The notes under the pieces are model-generated. The model was not told the DNA's origin, searched no databases, and saw only the letters and a program-made list of their open reading frames with translations. This document shows positions 8,553 through 16,855 of a DNA stretch of 36,421 nucleotides, in pieces. The stretch is from Shewanella indica (lineage in GTDB: Bacteria; Pseudomonadota; Gammaproteobacteria; Enterobacterales; Shewanellaceae). The stretch spans positions 1 through 36,421 of the forward strand of contig NZ_NIJK01000042.1 in the NCBI RefSeq assembly GCF_002836975.1, given 5' to 3'. Position 1 is the first letter of the stretch; every line of letters starts with the position of its first letter. The translations under genes and the position numbers were made by a program.

Positions 8553-9815
8553 TCAGCGAACCAGCACTTGCTCGGCGTCATTGAACAGATCGATATTGGA
8601 AATCACCCATTGGTCTCCCACCTCGCCGCCTTCCAGCACCTCGATATGGCTCATGCTGCGGGCGCCGAGTTTGATCTCGGTGCGCTCGGCTATATCCCCC
8701 TGGAGACGGTACACCAGGCGGCCACCGCCACTGTTCACGAAGGCGCCGCGCTTGACCATCAGCACATCGGCACGGTTTTCCAACAAGACTCTGGCCGACA
8801 GGCGCTGATTTTGCCTCAGGTGCAAAGCGGTATCCTGCTGGAACCGGACCCGGGTAGAGACTTCGCGGTTACGTACTTCGGGGGAGATGGAGGCCAACTT
8901 GCCCATCACCATCACGCCGCCGAAGTTGAGTTCCACATCCATCCCCAGCCCCAGTTCATCGGCGTAGGTTTCCGGCACAGCCAACTCGGCCTCGAAGGCA
9001 CTCAAGTCCACTACGGTCAGGATCGGCTGGCTCTGGGCGATACGGGCTTTTTGTTCCGTCAGCCAGTTACCTATAATGCCGCCAACAGGGGCTGTGATGT
9101 TCAGTGCTGCCACCTGACGTTCCAACTCGGCTACCACCAATGCCTGACGATTGACCTCGGCCGCCTTGTTTTGCAGCTCAAAGGTCAGGGTGTCTTTCAT
9201 CAGTGCGGCTTCCTGCTGGGCATGGGCATACTGCAGCTTGGCCTTGTGCAGCTCATCCTTGCTCTTCTCGTAATCTATCTTGGAGATCAGGCTGGTTTCG
9301 ATCAGTTGATCGCCGCGGCGGCTCTCCCTGTCTGCTGCCTCCAGATCCACCTTGGCCATATCCAGTGTCTGATTCGCCTTGAGTTGATTACGTCGGGCGT
9401 CCAACTTGGCCCGCTCCAGGGCACTTTTCATCCCATCGAGCAGGGCCTGCTGCTGCTTGAGGCTGTTGGTCAGGCTGTGGCTTTCTATGGTCGCGACCAC
9501 CTGGCCCTGCTCGACCCTGTCCCCCGGATTGGCTATCAGAGTCACAGTGCCACCTTCAGGGCTGTAGAGGATTGGCGCGTTGGCGGCGACTATTTTGCCT
9601 GTAGTGGCGATATCCCTGGTCAGAGTGCCGCGCTCCAGAGTGGCGAAGCGCAGCTCACTGCGATCTATGGATTCACTGACACCGCTGCCACTGACACTGG
9701 CCCACACCAGGCCCGACAGCAACAATACTGCCGCGCCCAGGGTAGCTGGCCACTTGAGGCGACGCGCTAAACTCGGCGCCACTTGCTTGTCTTGTCCGCT
9801 GGTATCCTTAATCAT
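8553..9815 (-). CDS. MacA/HlyD-family periplasmic adaptor
   Basis: The adaptor links an inner-membrane exporter to an outer-membrane channel. The 420-residue product has an N-terminal anchor helix (about 23-42) and a first half-lipoyl segment SPEGGTVTLIANPGDRVEQGQVVATI. A long charged coiled-coil hairpin follows (about 110-215), then the second half-lipoyl segment ITAPVGGIIGNWL, a beta-barrel and a membrane-proximal domain. This order matches MacA-type adaptors. It is the first gene of the operon, with an AGGA box about 11 bases before the ATG. A sigma-54-type promoter about 50 bases upstream implies control by the regulator encoded in the same cluster. No outer-membrane TolC-like gene is in view. 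Confidence 0.9.
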   Translation of the reverse strand: MIKDTSGQDKQVAPSLARRLKWPATLGAAVLLLSGLVWASVSGSGVSESIDRSELRFATLERGTLTRDIATTGKIVAANAPILYSPEGGTVTLIANPGDRVEQGQVVATIESHSLTNSLKQQQALLDGMKSALERAKLDARRNQLKANQTLDMAKVDLEAADRESRRGDQLIETSLISKIDYEKSKDELHKAKLQYAHAQQEAALMKDTLTFELQNKAAEVNRQALVVAELERQVAALNITAPVGGIIGNWLTEQKARIAQSQPILTVVDLSAFEAELAVPETYADELGLGMDVELNFGGVMVMGKLASISPEVRNREVSTRVRFQQDTALHLRQNQRLSARVLLENRADVLMVKRGAFVNSGGGRLVYRLQGDIAERTEIKLGARSMSHIEVLEGGEVGDQWVISNIDLFNDAEQVLVR

Positions 9816-9865
9816 CCCGTTTGTTCCTCAATTGAGCTTGTGACCATCTTGTTGCAACTAGGTTT

Positions 9866-9881
9866 ACAAAGCTTGTGCCAA
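9866..9881 (-). promoter_or_regulatory. Sigma-54 (-24/-12) promoter of the efflux operon
   Basis: Read on the minus strand the site is TTGGCAC, five bases, then TTGT. This matches the sigma-54 consensus TTGGCAC-N5-TTGC except for the last base. The GG and GT dinucleotides are ten bases apart, as required. The predicted transcript start is near 9854, leaving a leader of about 40 bases before the adaptor ATG. A sigma-54 activator is encoded downstream on the same strand. Confidence 0.75.
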
Positions 9882-9934
9882 GTTTAGATAGTCATAGTTA
9901 TCAATTGGTTGGAAAGCAGTGGAGATTTTATTTG

Positions 9935-9946
9935 TGTCCGCGGACA
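9935..9946. promoter_or_regulatory. Palindrome 1, likely activator site
   Basis: TGTCCGCGGACA is a perfect 12-bp palindrome whose centre is about 86 bases upstream of the predicted transcript start. It shares the TGTCCG/CGGACA half-sites with the palindrome at 9973-9993, as expected of enhancer sites for the local NtrC-type regulator. Confidence 0.6.
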
Positions 9947-9964
9947 AGCGGATACTGTCCGCTT
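9946..9964. promoter_or_regulatory. Palindrome 2, inverted half-sites
   Basis: AAGCGGA (9946-9952) and TCCGCTT (9958-9964) are perfect inverted arms with a 5-base spacer. It lies between the two TGTCCG palindromes and shares the TCCGC core, but its half-sites point the opposite way, so it may be a side effect of adjacent half-sites rather than a separate site. Confidence 0.4.
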
Positions 9965-9972
9965 TCTGCAAA

Positions 9973-9993
9973 AGTGTCCGCCAGGCGGACACT
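9973..9993. promoter_or_regulatory. Palindrome 3, likely main activator site
   Basis: The arms AGTGTCCGCC and GGCGGACACT are perfect 10-bp inverted repeats around a single central A. The centre is about 129 bases upstream of the predicted start, within the usual range for sigma-54 enhancers. It lies about 42 bases, close to four helical turns, from the centre of palindrome 1. This is the best candidate for the recognition sequence of the regulator at 3446-4879. Confidence 0.65.
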
Positions 9994-10064
9994 TGGGGAA
10001 ATCCGACTTCGACAGGCCCCGGCATGCCTTCAGTCAGATGCCTTGAATGCCAATTGCTGTGTAA

Positions 10065-10089
10065 GCCACTCTCTACAAAATAGAGTGGC
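10065..10089. other. Hairpin between btuF and the efflux operon
   Basis: GCCACTCT (10065-10072) and AGAGTGGC (10082-10089) pair perfectly around a 9-base loop. Neither side has a clear T tract. It could end the btuF transcript imperfectly or be a small structured element. Nothing coding is seen in 9994-10205. Confidence 0.35.
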
Positions 10090-10205
10090 GCGAGGACTTA
10101 TTCGCACCTTCCTTGGGATTTAATAACAGATGAATAAATAGAGGCCGGGCTTAAAACGCCTGCAGCAGGATGACCAGACTGGCGCCGAAGCCGGGATGAT
10201 GATTG

Positions 10206-11078
10206 TCATAGCCGCTGCCCTTCGCGGGCCTTGTCGAGCACCTTGCAGATGGCCTCAACACCTTCCAGCGCCCTTGGGGTAGCCCGGTGCAGGAGATCGG
10301 CGTTAAGTGTGTAGATTTGTTCCATTTTCACTGCAGGGATCTCCTGCCATTGGCTCCAGTCCAACCGCTTGCCATCGCCCTTTTCATCCGTCTTGATGAT
10401 CACCTCGGGTTGACTGAGAAGCACATTTTCCATACTTACCTGAGGATAGGGTGAACTGCTGTCCTTGAAGACATTGTTGCCATGGCAGACTTCCAACAAC
10501 TGCTGGATCCAGCTGTCCTGGGCCACTGTCATCAAAGGCTCGGACCAGAGTTGATAGAACACCTTGATCTCCGGCTTGGCGGCATTGTCCCGGCGCAAAG
10601 TTGCCAATTGTTGCCGGTAGTCGGCAGCCACTTCCCCGGCCTGCTGTCTGTGGCCGGTGAGGCGCCCTAGCTGTTCCAGCTCTTCGGCAATGCCTTCCAG
10701 GGTCTTGGGGTCACTGCCGTAAATGCGATACCCAAGCTTGGTCAACTGTTCGATATCTTCGCTGCGGTTGCCCGTATCCCAGACCACCACCAGATCCGGA
10801 TTCAGCTCTATCACTCTTTCTATCTGTATGCCGTAGTAGCCGCCTATGCGGGGAATGGCCTTGGCGGCCTCGGGGAAATCGGCATAGTCTGTGGTGGCTA
10901 CTATCTGCTCCCCCGCGCCAATGGCAAACAGCATCTCCACCGCATGGGGAGAGAGCGCCACTATACGCATGGCCGGCCTGGCGCTAACGCTTTTATTGAC
11001 CGCTTTGTCGGGCGACTTGGCCTGGGCGACAGGGCTCAGAGCCAAACTGCAAAGCAGGCAGAGTATCAGTCGGTTCAC
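10206..11078 (-). CDS. btuF: Vitamin B12-binding protein BtuF
   Basis: This is the periplasmic cobalamin-binding protein that hands B12 to the BtuCD importer. The 290-residue product has a signal peptide ending ALSPVAQA and the helical-backbone binding-protein fold. The N-lobe shows RIVALSPHAVEMLFAIGAGEQIVATTDYADFP, IPRIGGYYGIQIERVIELNPDLVVVW; the C-lobe has FYQLWSEPLMTVAQDSWIQQLLEVCHG. These match BtuF. I place the start at the GTG at 11078 because AAGGA lies 7 bases ahead; the GTG at 11099 has no such site. BtuC and BtuD are not in the window. No cobalamin riboswitch was seen in the 11079-11326 gap, which is shared with the divergent gene at 11327. Confidence 0.9.
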   Translation of the reverse strand: MNRLILCLLCSLALSPVAQAKSPDKAVNKSVSARPAMRIVALSPHAVEMLFAIGAGEQIVATTDYADFPEAAKAIPRIGGYYGIQIERVIELNPDLVVVWDTGNRSEDIEQLTKLGYRIYGSDPKTLEGIAEELEQLGRLTGHRQQAGEVAADYRQQLATLRRDNAAKPEIKVFYQLWSEPLMTVAQDSWIQQLLEVCHGNNVFKDSSSPYPQVSMENVLLSQPEVIIKTDEKGDGKRLDWSQWQEIPAVKMEQIYTLNADLLHRATPRALEGVEAICKVLDKAREGQRL

Positions 11079-11255
11079 CTGGTTTCCTTGGTTATTCACA
11101 AAATTGCTTCAAGCATACCTCAAGCAAGTTGTGAGTAAAACGCGCGCCCCAGGTTCTGCGACCGCAAAAAGCACACCATTTGACCAATAAAAAGTCAGCC
11201 AATGTTCAGTTTTGAGACGGCGCAAGTAAAACTTGTTAAACATTGGCATCACAGG

Positions 11256-11284
11256 TTGACCGAGAGTAAATAATTAATTTTAAT
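11256..11284 (+). promoter_or_regulatory. Sigma-70-type promoter of the GDPD operon
   Basis: TTGACC (11256-11261) and TTTAAT (11279-11284) each match five of six consensus bases and are 17 bases apart. A start near 11291 would give a leader of about 36 bases before the GTG at 11327. The surroundings are AT-rich. Confidence 0.65.
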
Positions 11285-11326
11285 ACCCTGTTTTTATATA
11301 TAGTTACAGAGCACCAAGGAATACAA

Positions 11327-12733
11327 GTGCGCCTCTTTTTTGTCCTGATATTTTGCTGTTTCGGCCTGCTTAGCGGCTGTAAAAGCACCCCATCCGCCCC
11401 CGAACCTCAACCCGTGGATCCGCAAAAACTGGCGCTGGAACAAGCCTTCAACGCCCGAGGCTTTACTCTGTCAGCACTGGATAACATCAATTATCTGGGT
11501 GCCAGGCAGTGCAGCAACCTGGAGCTCCAGGCCCACAGAGGCTCGATACGTTTTCCGGAAAACTCGCTGGAAGCCGTCATAGATGCCCTGGATAACCAGT
11601 TTGATGTGATTGAAATCGACGTGCGCCTGACCCGGGATGATGTCTGGGTCATTCATCACGATGGCCGCACCGGACGCGAAACCGGCACCATAGACAATAA
11701 GCGCCGCAAGATAGAGTCGATTCGCTATGAGAAAGAGTGGGGCTATCTGCGCCAACGGGACATGCAAACCGGCGCCCTCACAGATACAGTACCGCCCAAC
11801 TTTCGCCAACTGGCGCAGGTGTTCAGCCGCTATGCCCATAGCGGACAGAAGCTGAATATTGAGATCAAGAGTCGCGCCGGCAGCCGGGATCTGGAGATGC
11901 TCGACTATCTGGCCTTCAGTATCATAGGCCAGGGGCGCTACTTCTACAGCAGTCTGGAGCTGGAAAACCTCAAAAAAATGAGGAAGATAAACGACGCTGT
12001 TTTCCTGTCCTTTATCCAGAGCCCGGCCAAGGCCTCGATGAACAAACTGGCGGCCGATATGAAACGCGGCGCAGGTCAAGATCCCATCTTTTTGCGTAAT
12101 CAATCCATGCTGGAGGATATTCAGGGTTACGCCAACCGCCGCTACCGGGAAAAGCGTTATGACTCCTCGGCCGGACTCAATAAGCTGAAAAAGGCGCTCA
12201 AGTCCAACTTCGGTATCGCCCTGGACATACGCCACTATCGGCGAAACGCCCAAGGCTTCAAGTCATTGGCCCATAACCGCGGCATTCCTGTGGCCAGCTA
12301 TACCATAAATGGTCATGATTACCACGAACAGAGCCTGCTGGGGCTCAAGCGCAGTCAACTACCCGACTCTGTGATTATCGACGACAGTCTCTATGGTTTT
12401 TGCAGCCGCTTCGCCCTGCCGCCCATGCTGCCTTATCAAGGCAGCACTGAGCTGACCCGCAAGCTGGCCACGCTGCCCAAGGATCTGGATCTCTCCAAGC
12501 TCTCTTTGCTGGAAACCTACTGGCCCAACGGCCTGTATCCGGCGGTGGATGGCAAACTGAAGTCCTTCAAGACAGGCGCTGTGGCCAATAAAGGCAAGGC
12601 GTCCGAGTCTGGCGGCGGCTTTGTTCCTGTGATCATGAAAACCCAGGCCGGCCCCAGAGAAAACCAGACCCAAGTAGACCTCACCGCAGATGACGCAGTG
12701 AAAATAGAGCTGCGCCGCAGCGAGCAGCAGTGA
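11327..12733 (+). CDS. Lipoprotein glycerophosphodiester phosphodiesterase-like protein
   Basis: GDPD enzymes cut glycerophosphodiesters to glycerol-3-phosphate and an alcohol. The 468-residue product begins with a lipoprotein signal (LLSGC, Cys at about 18). The GDPD core follows: AHRG (His70-Arg71), PENS (Glu78-Ser80), DVIEIDVRLT (Glu96, Asp98), VIHHDG (His111) and the later NIEIKSRAG strand. The TIM-barrel end is SVIIDDSLYG. A tail of roughly 100 residues after the barrel is not recognised. The start codon is GTG with AAGGA 7 bases upstream. It leads a three-gene operon with two large unknown membrane proteins, so phospholipid or envelope remodelling is a reasonable guess rather than simple nutrient scavenging. 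Confidence 0.83.
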   Translation: MRLFFVLIFCCFGLLSGCKSTPSAPEPQPVDPQKLALEQAFNARGFTLSALDNINYLGARQCSNLELQAHRGSIRFPENSLEAVIDALDNQFDVIEIDVRLTRDDVWVIHHDGRTGRETGTIDNKRRKIESIRYEKEWGYLRQRDMQTGALTDTVPPNFRQLAQVFSRYAHSGQKLNIEIKSRAGSRDLEMLDYLAFSIIGQGRYFYSSLELENLKKMRKINDAVFLSFIQSPAKASMNKLAADMKRGAGQDPIFLRNQSMLEDIQGYANRRYREKRYDSSAGLNKLKKALKSNFGIALDIRHYRRNAQGFKSLAHNRGIPVASYTINGHDYHEQSLLGLKRSQLPDSVIIDDSLYGFCSRFALPPMLPYQGSTELTRKLATLPKDLDLSKLSLLETYWPNGLYPAVDGKLKSFKTGAVANKGKASESGGGFVPVIMKTQAGPRENQTQVDLTADDAVKIELRRSEQQ

Positions 12734-12743
12734 GGAACCAAGG

Positions 12744-15095
12744 ATGAAAAAACTGTCCTGGCGGGTATTTTTCCTGCTGCTGAGCGCCGCCTATCTGATC
12801 CCAGAGGCCATCTTCAACGCCCAACTGGTTTCTTTGGTGGGCTTGGGCACACCCAAGCCCGAGCAACTCGAACACCTGGAGATTTACGGCCGCACCATTT
12901 CCGGGATAGGTGTGACCCTGCTGCTGGCCGATCTCTTGCCGGCGCGGCTGTTCAAAACCGGCCTGAGAGGCAGCCTGACCCTGTTGCTGCTCACCTTGTG
13001 CGTCTGGCCCAGCGTGTTTTTCGGCCAGAAATACCTGATAGAGCAATGGTTGATTGAACCCTCTACCCCGGAGCAGCGTCAATACGCGGCCTACAGCGCG
13101 GCGCTGCGTGATGCCCTGGCGGTTAACGCGGTCGAAGTCGAAGGTCTCAACTACGACCCCAAAGAGCTGCACAGCTCTGAAAACCTGACCTTTCTGGCCC
13201 TGTTCGGCGGCCTGGCCTATGCCGACCACAACCTCACCGACAACCTGGATGATTACAAGCAGAAGATCATTCACAACTTCGTGCAAAAGCGGGCCTATCG
13301 CGACTTTGACCAGCACTATCACGACTTTGGTCAACTCTATGATGAGCTGTCGGCCAGCTATCGCAGTTATGCCGAAGGCTCCAACCGATACAACCAGACC
13401 CTGGCGGGGATCCCGGAGCGGGAGATGGGTTACTGGCAAAACATAGAGCAGGAGGTCAATCAGGGATGGGGCAAGTATCAACAGGCGCAAAAGGCCCATG
13501 TGGCCAAGGCCGGTGCCAGGGCCCAGGAATACGGCCCCAAGATCTTCTCCTACCATGAAGACACCAACCGCTGCCAGGAACGCTACAAAAAGTCGTCCCA
13601 GAAAGAACGTCGCTATCAATGTATAGAGCGGGAAAACGCCCGCTACAAGACAATGATCTCCAAGGCGGGGCTCGGCTACATAGATCCCAACTACTGGTTG
13701 ATAGTCGAAGATATCAGCACAGGCGAAAACCTGCTGTCCAGCGCCCTGTTCGGGGTGATGACAGCCGGTGTCGGCACCGCCATGCAGGCGCTGAGCCTGG
13801 CTACAGGTGGCGATGGCGGTCTTAAGGATAAACGCTATAAGTACACAGACGATCCGGATCATTACCAGCGCCTGTTCTTGGCCCATCCCAAGTTCCAGGC
13901 GATGTTTGAAAAGGAAACCGGCTATCCGTTCAACATAGGGTCACTGGCCGACTTCAGGGTGCATCCTGTGACTCAGGTGAAACTGCGCCGGGCCCTCAAG
14001 GCCAAGGGGCTGAAACTGCCGAACAGCTGGCATATCAACAATCGTCCGCTGTTTAGCCAAAGCGTGGCCAAAACGGTTAAGGCCGAAGCCGATGCCCGCT
14101 GGCAAAGCGAGATGCGTAAACGCGGTTTGGACTTGCCTATCAACTTAAGTTGGAACGCCTTTCAGTTGCATCCGCAGATCCAAAGCAAGATAGCCGCACG
14201 CATGGGCGATCTCTATGTGCCTAACGTCCGCGCCGACTGGAACCAGGCCAACTTCAAACGCCATGTGCTGGATCCCAACATCCAGAAGCGTACCCAGAGT
14301 TACCTGCAGATGTTGGCCGAGTCGGAACGTGAATTTGCCGATGGCGGCCGCTATGCCGAGCAAGGCAAGCAGGCACTGCGATCTGTGATTATTCCGCCCA
14401 TCTCCATGTCACTCAGCCTGTTTTTGATCTGTATGACCTTTATCAAACTGCCGCTGAAGACGCTGCAGCTGTTCCGCCCCGGCGCGAGTCAAGCAAATGG
14501 CAGCGAAGACAGTACCAGCATAAATGAGAATGCCAATGAAAGTGCCAAGTCCGGCAAACGCCGCTGGCTGGCATTGACCGCCAAGCTGTTGCCGCCCCTG
14601 TTGCTGCTGACCTTGCCGGTGCTTTTGGTGCAAAACCGCTACACCCAGGATGATACCAGCCCGGTGAACTACTTCCTCACCAAGGTGGAACAGTCCGGCA
14701 ATATCGGCTTTGCCTACGCCCTGCGCTGGACACTGCACGCCCAGCCGCTACTGCATCCTTTGGGGCTGAGCTTTGAGCAACACACGGGTATCTATCAGGC
14801 CTTCTCGCCGCTGGCGCATTCACTGGCCAAAATAGACTTGCTGCACAAGAGCACTCCAGCGCCACTCAAGGCCAGCGAGCTGGCACCGACCGAGACACGC
14901 CTCAAGGTCGAAACCAATGTGAACAACGCAAATATCAGGATCATGAACATCGGCCCCAAGTATCACCCTGGGATCCGGCTTAAACCGGGCAACTACGATG
15001 TGCAGGTAAGCGCCCCCGGTTATCAGACCTACCGCAAATGGCACAGCCTGAATGGCGGCGAACAAACACTGACAATCCGTCTTTTACCCAATTGA
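12744..15095 (+). CDS. Large membrane protein with ~30-residue repeats and PEGA-like C-terminus
   Basis: Unrecognised as a whole. The 783-residue product has an N-terminal helix (about 5-30), one or two more near 50-100, a long polar region, and two helices around 553-570 and 607-627. Residues about 394-521 hold four diverged repeats of about 30 residues, best seen as YPFNIGSLADFRVHP, KLPNSWHINN, DLPINLSWNAFQLHP and YVPNVRADWNQANF, with a shared HPxxQxK core. The last 65 residues (LKVETNVNNANIRI, then GIRLKPGNYDVQVSAPGYQ) look like a PEGA domain, which is usually extracytoplasmic and surface- or carbohydrate-associated. It starts 10 bases after the GDPD gene and precedes the zinc-ribbon protein, so the three are one transcript. 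Confidence 0.8.
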   Translation: MKKLSWRVFFLLLSAAYLIPEAIFNAQLVSLVGLGTPKPEQLEHLEIYGRTISGIGVTLLLADLLPARLFKTGLRGSLTLLLLTLCVWPSVFFGQKYLIEQWLIEPSTPEQRQYAAYSAALRDALAVNAVEVEGLNYDPKELHSSENLTFLALFGGLAYADHNLTDNLDDYKQKIIHNFVQKRAYRDFDQHYHDFGQLYDELSASYRSYAEGSNRYNQTLAGIPEREMGYWQNIEQEVNQGWGKYQQAQKAHVAKAGARAQEYGPKIFSYHEDTNRCQERYKKSSQKERRYQCIERENARYKTMISKAGLGYIDPNYWLIVEDISTGENLLSSALFGVMTAGVGTAMQALSLATGGDGGLKDKRYKYTDDPDHYQRLFLAHPKFQAMFEKETGYPFNIGSLADFRVHPVTQVKLRRALKAKGLKLPNSWHINNRPLFSQSVAKTVKAEADARWQSEMRKRGLDLPINLSWNAFQLHPQIQSKIAARMGDLYVPNVRADWNQANFKRHVLDPNIQKRTQSYLQMLAESEREFADGGRYAEQGKQALRSVIIPPISMSLSLFLICMTFIKLPLKTLQLFRPGASQANGSEDSTSINENANESAKSGKRRWLALTAKLLPPLLLLTLPVLLVQNRYTQDDTSPVNYFLTKVEQSGNIGFAYALRWTLHAQPLLHPLGLSFEQHTGIYQAFSPLAHSLAKIDLLHKSTPAPLKASELAPTETRLKVETNVNNANIRIMNIGPKYHPGIRLKPGNYDVQVSAPGYQTYRKWHSLNGGEQTLTIRLLPN

Positions 15096-15107
15096 CAAGG
15101 AAACTGA

Positions 15108-16781
15108 ATGCACCATTGCAATCAACCCATTTATGCCAAGGAAAACTTCTGCGGTCACTGCGGAGAGTCCCTGCCTGAGCAGCCCAAACTGAAGAACATT
15201 GAGGATGTCGCCCCTGAGATCCTAAAAGATCTTAAACCCCACTATTCCGGCGCCAGGACGTTCACCGGCCGGGTCAACTCCAGTTTCCTCTACAAGCGGC
15301 GCCGGGTAGACAGTGGCAATAACCTCACCTACAGCTACTGGTGGCTTGAGCTCGAAGACAAGGACGGCAACATAGAGCGGGTCAGTGTCAATGCCGAGAA
15401 CAAGTTCTACGACCAGCTTCGCCGCGGCGATGTGCTGACCTTGTTTTATCCGACAGATTACACCCTGAATTACCGCATCGAAGGTAAAGACGCCAAACGC
15501 CTGGTCAGCCATAACCATATGGCTCCGGCCGCTATCAGTCATGAAGCCGACGGTCAACGCTCCACCATAGTGCCCGACTATGAGCCGGGTAGCCAATCCA
15601 GCGCCTTCTGGTGGCTGCTGCTGGGGATTGCCAGCGCCTTGTTGCTGTACTTTGGTGCCAAGCAACCCACAGAAATCGCTATCGGGGTGGCCGTGGTCCT
15701 GTCTGTGGTGTGTTTCATTCTGGAACGTCAACGCAACCAGAAGAAGCACACCAGGGAACTGCGCCGCTACGAGGCGCTGCAACTGGCGATGAAACGCCTG
15801 TTGTCTGTCACCCAAGAAGCGCTGGGCTACCATATCGCCCAGCGGCCGAGAAAAGACTCGGATATTTTCTGCTTCAAATGCCAGAGTCGCATCGACGGCG
15901 AGCACGGCTACTGTGTTCAATGCGGCAGCTCGCAGCAGCAAGCACCGGCAACGGCCGCCAACAGCCTCAGTGTCCGCGATGAGGAAGAGGCCATGATGCA
16001 GCAATACAGCCTGAGTTACCGTGAGCCCTATCTGCACAAACATGTCTTGGCCAGCGATGAAAAGGGTGAAGTCAGCGTTTCCTGCATCATGGGCAAAGTG
16101 CTCGACAGAAGTGCCAGCGCCAGTGTCGATGACTTCACGGTCACCACCACAAAAACCACCACCACAGACCATTATGTGGGTAACAGATTCTCCCACAGCA
16201 CCACAGACACTGAAACCAGCAGCCATCGCAGCCGCAGCTCCAACGTTGATGGCGAAGTCTTGCTACAACTGGCCGATGGCGAAGTGCGGGAGATGCGCTT
16301 CGGCGAAGATCTGCTGGGGGATCTGGATGTGGGCGACTGGATGGTTTACGCCAGCTCAAGAGCCAAAATGGGCGTTGATGACTATAACCGTGAGTACGCC
16401 TACAACCTGACCAAGAACAAACGCTATAACAACACATCTTTCCAGCAATACGGCAAGCTCAACGGCGCAGGCACTTGGATCTTGTTGGCGATTGCCGCCT
16501 TGGTCTTCAACTTCTGGGGTCCGGATTATATCTGGTATCCGCTGTTCGATATGCTCTACTTCCCGCTGCTGGATCCCATCTACAGCACCTCCTTCTTTAG
16601 ACACAACCTGACCCTGGTGGTGTTTATCATGGTCAGTGCAGTGCTGCTGGTTTGGACCCTGCTCTACGGGCGGCGTAACCAAGAGCGTAAGCGTAAACTG
16701 CTGTCACGCCTGACCGACCATATCGACGGTTTTACCCGCGCCATCCCAGAGTTGAAGGAAAAGCTTAAACGTATGGGCTAA
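15108..16781 (+). CDS. Membrane protein with two zinc-ribbon motifs
   Basis: Unrecognised beyond its motifs. The 557-residue product starts with a ribbon in which only three of the four usual Cys are present (C4, C15, C18). A second, complete ribbon lies at about 255-272 (CxxC, ten residues, CxxC). Helices lie at about 165-205 and 454-525. Two beta-rich domains, about 45-130 and 325-450, each include a stretch of the type D..G......F...L..GD, suggesting a duplicated soluble fold. The second has a Thr/Ser-rich insert. AAGGAAACTGA precedes the ATG. It is the last gene of the GDPD operon and is followed by a strong terminator. A zinc-dependent scaffold or sensor role is only a guess. Confidence 0.8.
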   Translation: MHHCNQPIYAKENFCGHCGESLPEQPKLKNIEDVAPEILKDLKPHYSGARTFTGRVNSSFLYKRRRVDSGNNLTYSYWWLELEDKDGNIERVSVNAENKFYDQLRRGDVLTLFYPTDYTLNYRIEGKDAKRLVSHNHMAPAAISHEADGQRSTIVPDYEPGSQSSAFWWLLLGIASALLLYFGAKQPTEIAIGVAVVLSVVCFILERQRNQKKHTRELRRYEALQLAMKRLLSVTQEALGYHIAQRPRKDSDIFCFKCQSRIDGEHGYCVQCGSSQQQAPATAANSLSVRDEEEAMMQQYSLSYREPYLHKHVLASDEKGEVSVSCIMGKVLDRSASASVDDFTVTTTKTTTTDHYVGNRFSHSTTDTETSSHRSRSSNVDGEVLLQLADGEVREMRFGEDLLGDLDVGDWMVYASSRAKMGVDDYNREYAYNLTKNKRYNNTSFQQYGKLNGAGTWILLAIAALVFNFWGPDYIWYPLFDMLYFPLLDPIYSTSFFRHNLTLVVFIMVSAVLLVWTLLYGRRNQERKRKLLSRLTDHIDGFTRAIPELKEKLKRMG

Positions 16782-16800
16782 CGCCGGTTTATACTCCCCC

Positions 16801-16826
16801 AAGCCACCTCACGAGGTGGCTTTTTT
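16801..16826 (+). terminator. Rho-independent terminator of the GDPD operon
   Basis: AAGCCACCT (16801-16809) pairs perfectly with AGGTGGCTT (16814-16822) around a CACG loop, and six T (16821-16826) complete a classical terminator 20 bases after the stop codon. Confidence 0.93.
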
Positions 16827-16855
16827 GCCCCAGAGAAAAATATAGAGAATTGAGA

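Noticed and set aside
8520..9770. Long plus-strand open frame (416 codons) opposite the adaptor gene
   Set aside because: It is the antisense shadow of the adaptor, has no recognisable domain, and no ribosome binding site.
10124..10205. Possible tail of another gene after btuF on the minus strand (reading GFGASLVILLQAF)
   Set aside because: Only about 20 codons, no start in that frame, and no recognised family.
11079..11326. Cobalamin riboswitch ahead of btuF
   Set aside because: I could not find the conserved B12-box sequence, and the divergent promoter takes up part of the region.
12681..13886. Long minus-strand open frame (401 codons)
   Set aside because: It lies antisense to the large membrane protein gene, whose frame has a signal-type start, spacing and operon context; the antisense product shows no domain.
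15222..16226. Minus-strand open frame (334 codons)
   Set aside because: Antisense shadow of the zinc-ribbon gene; the sense frame has zinc motifs and helices.
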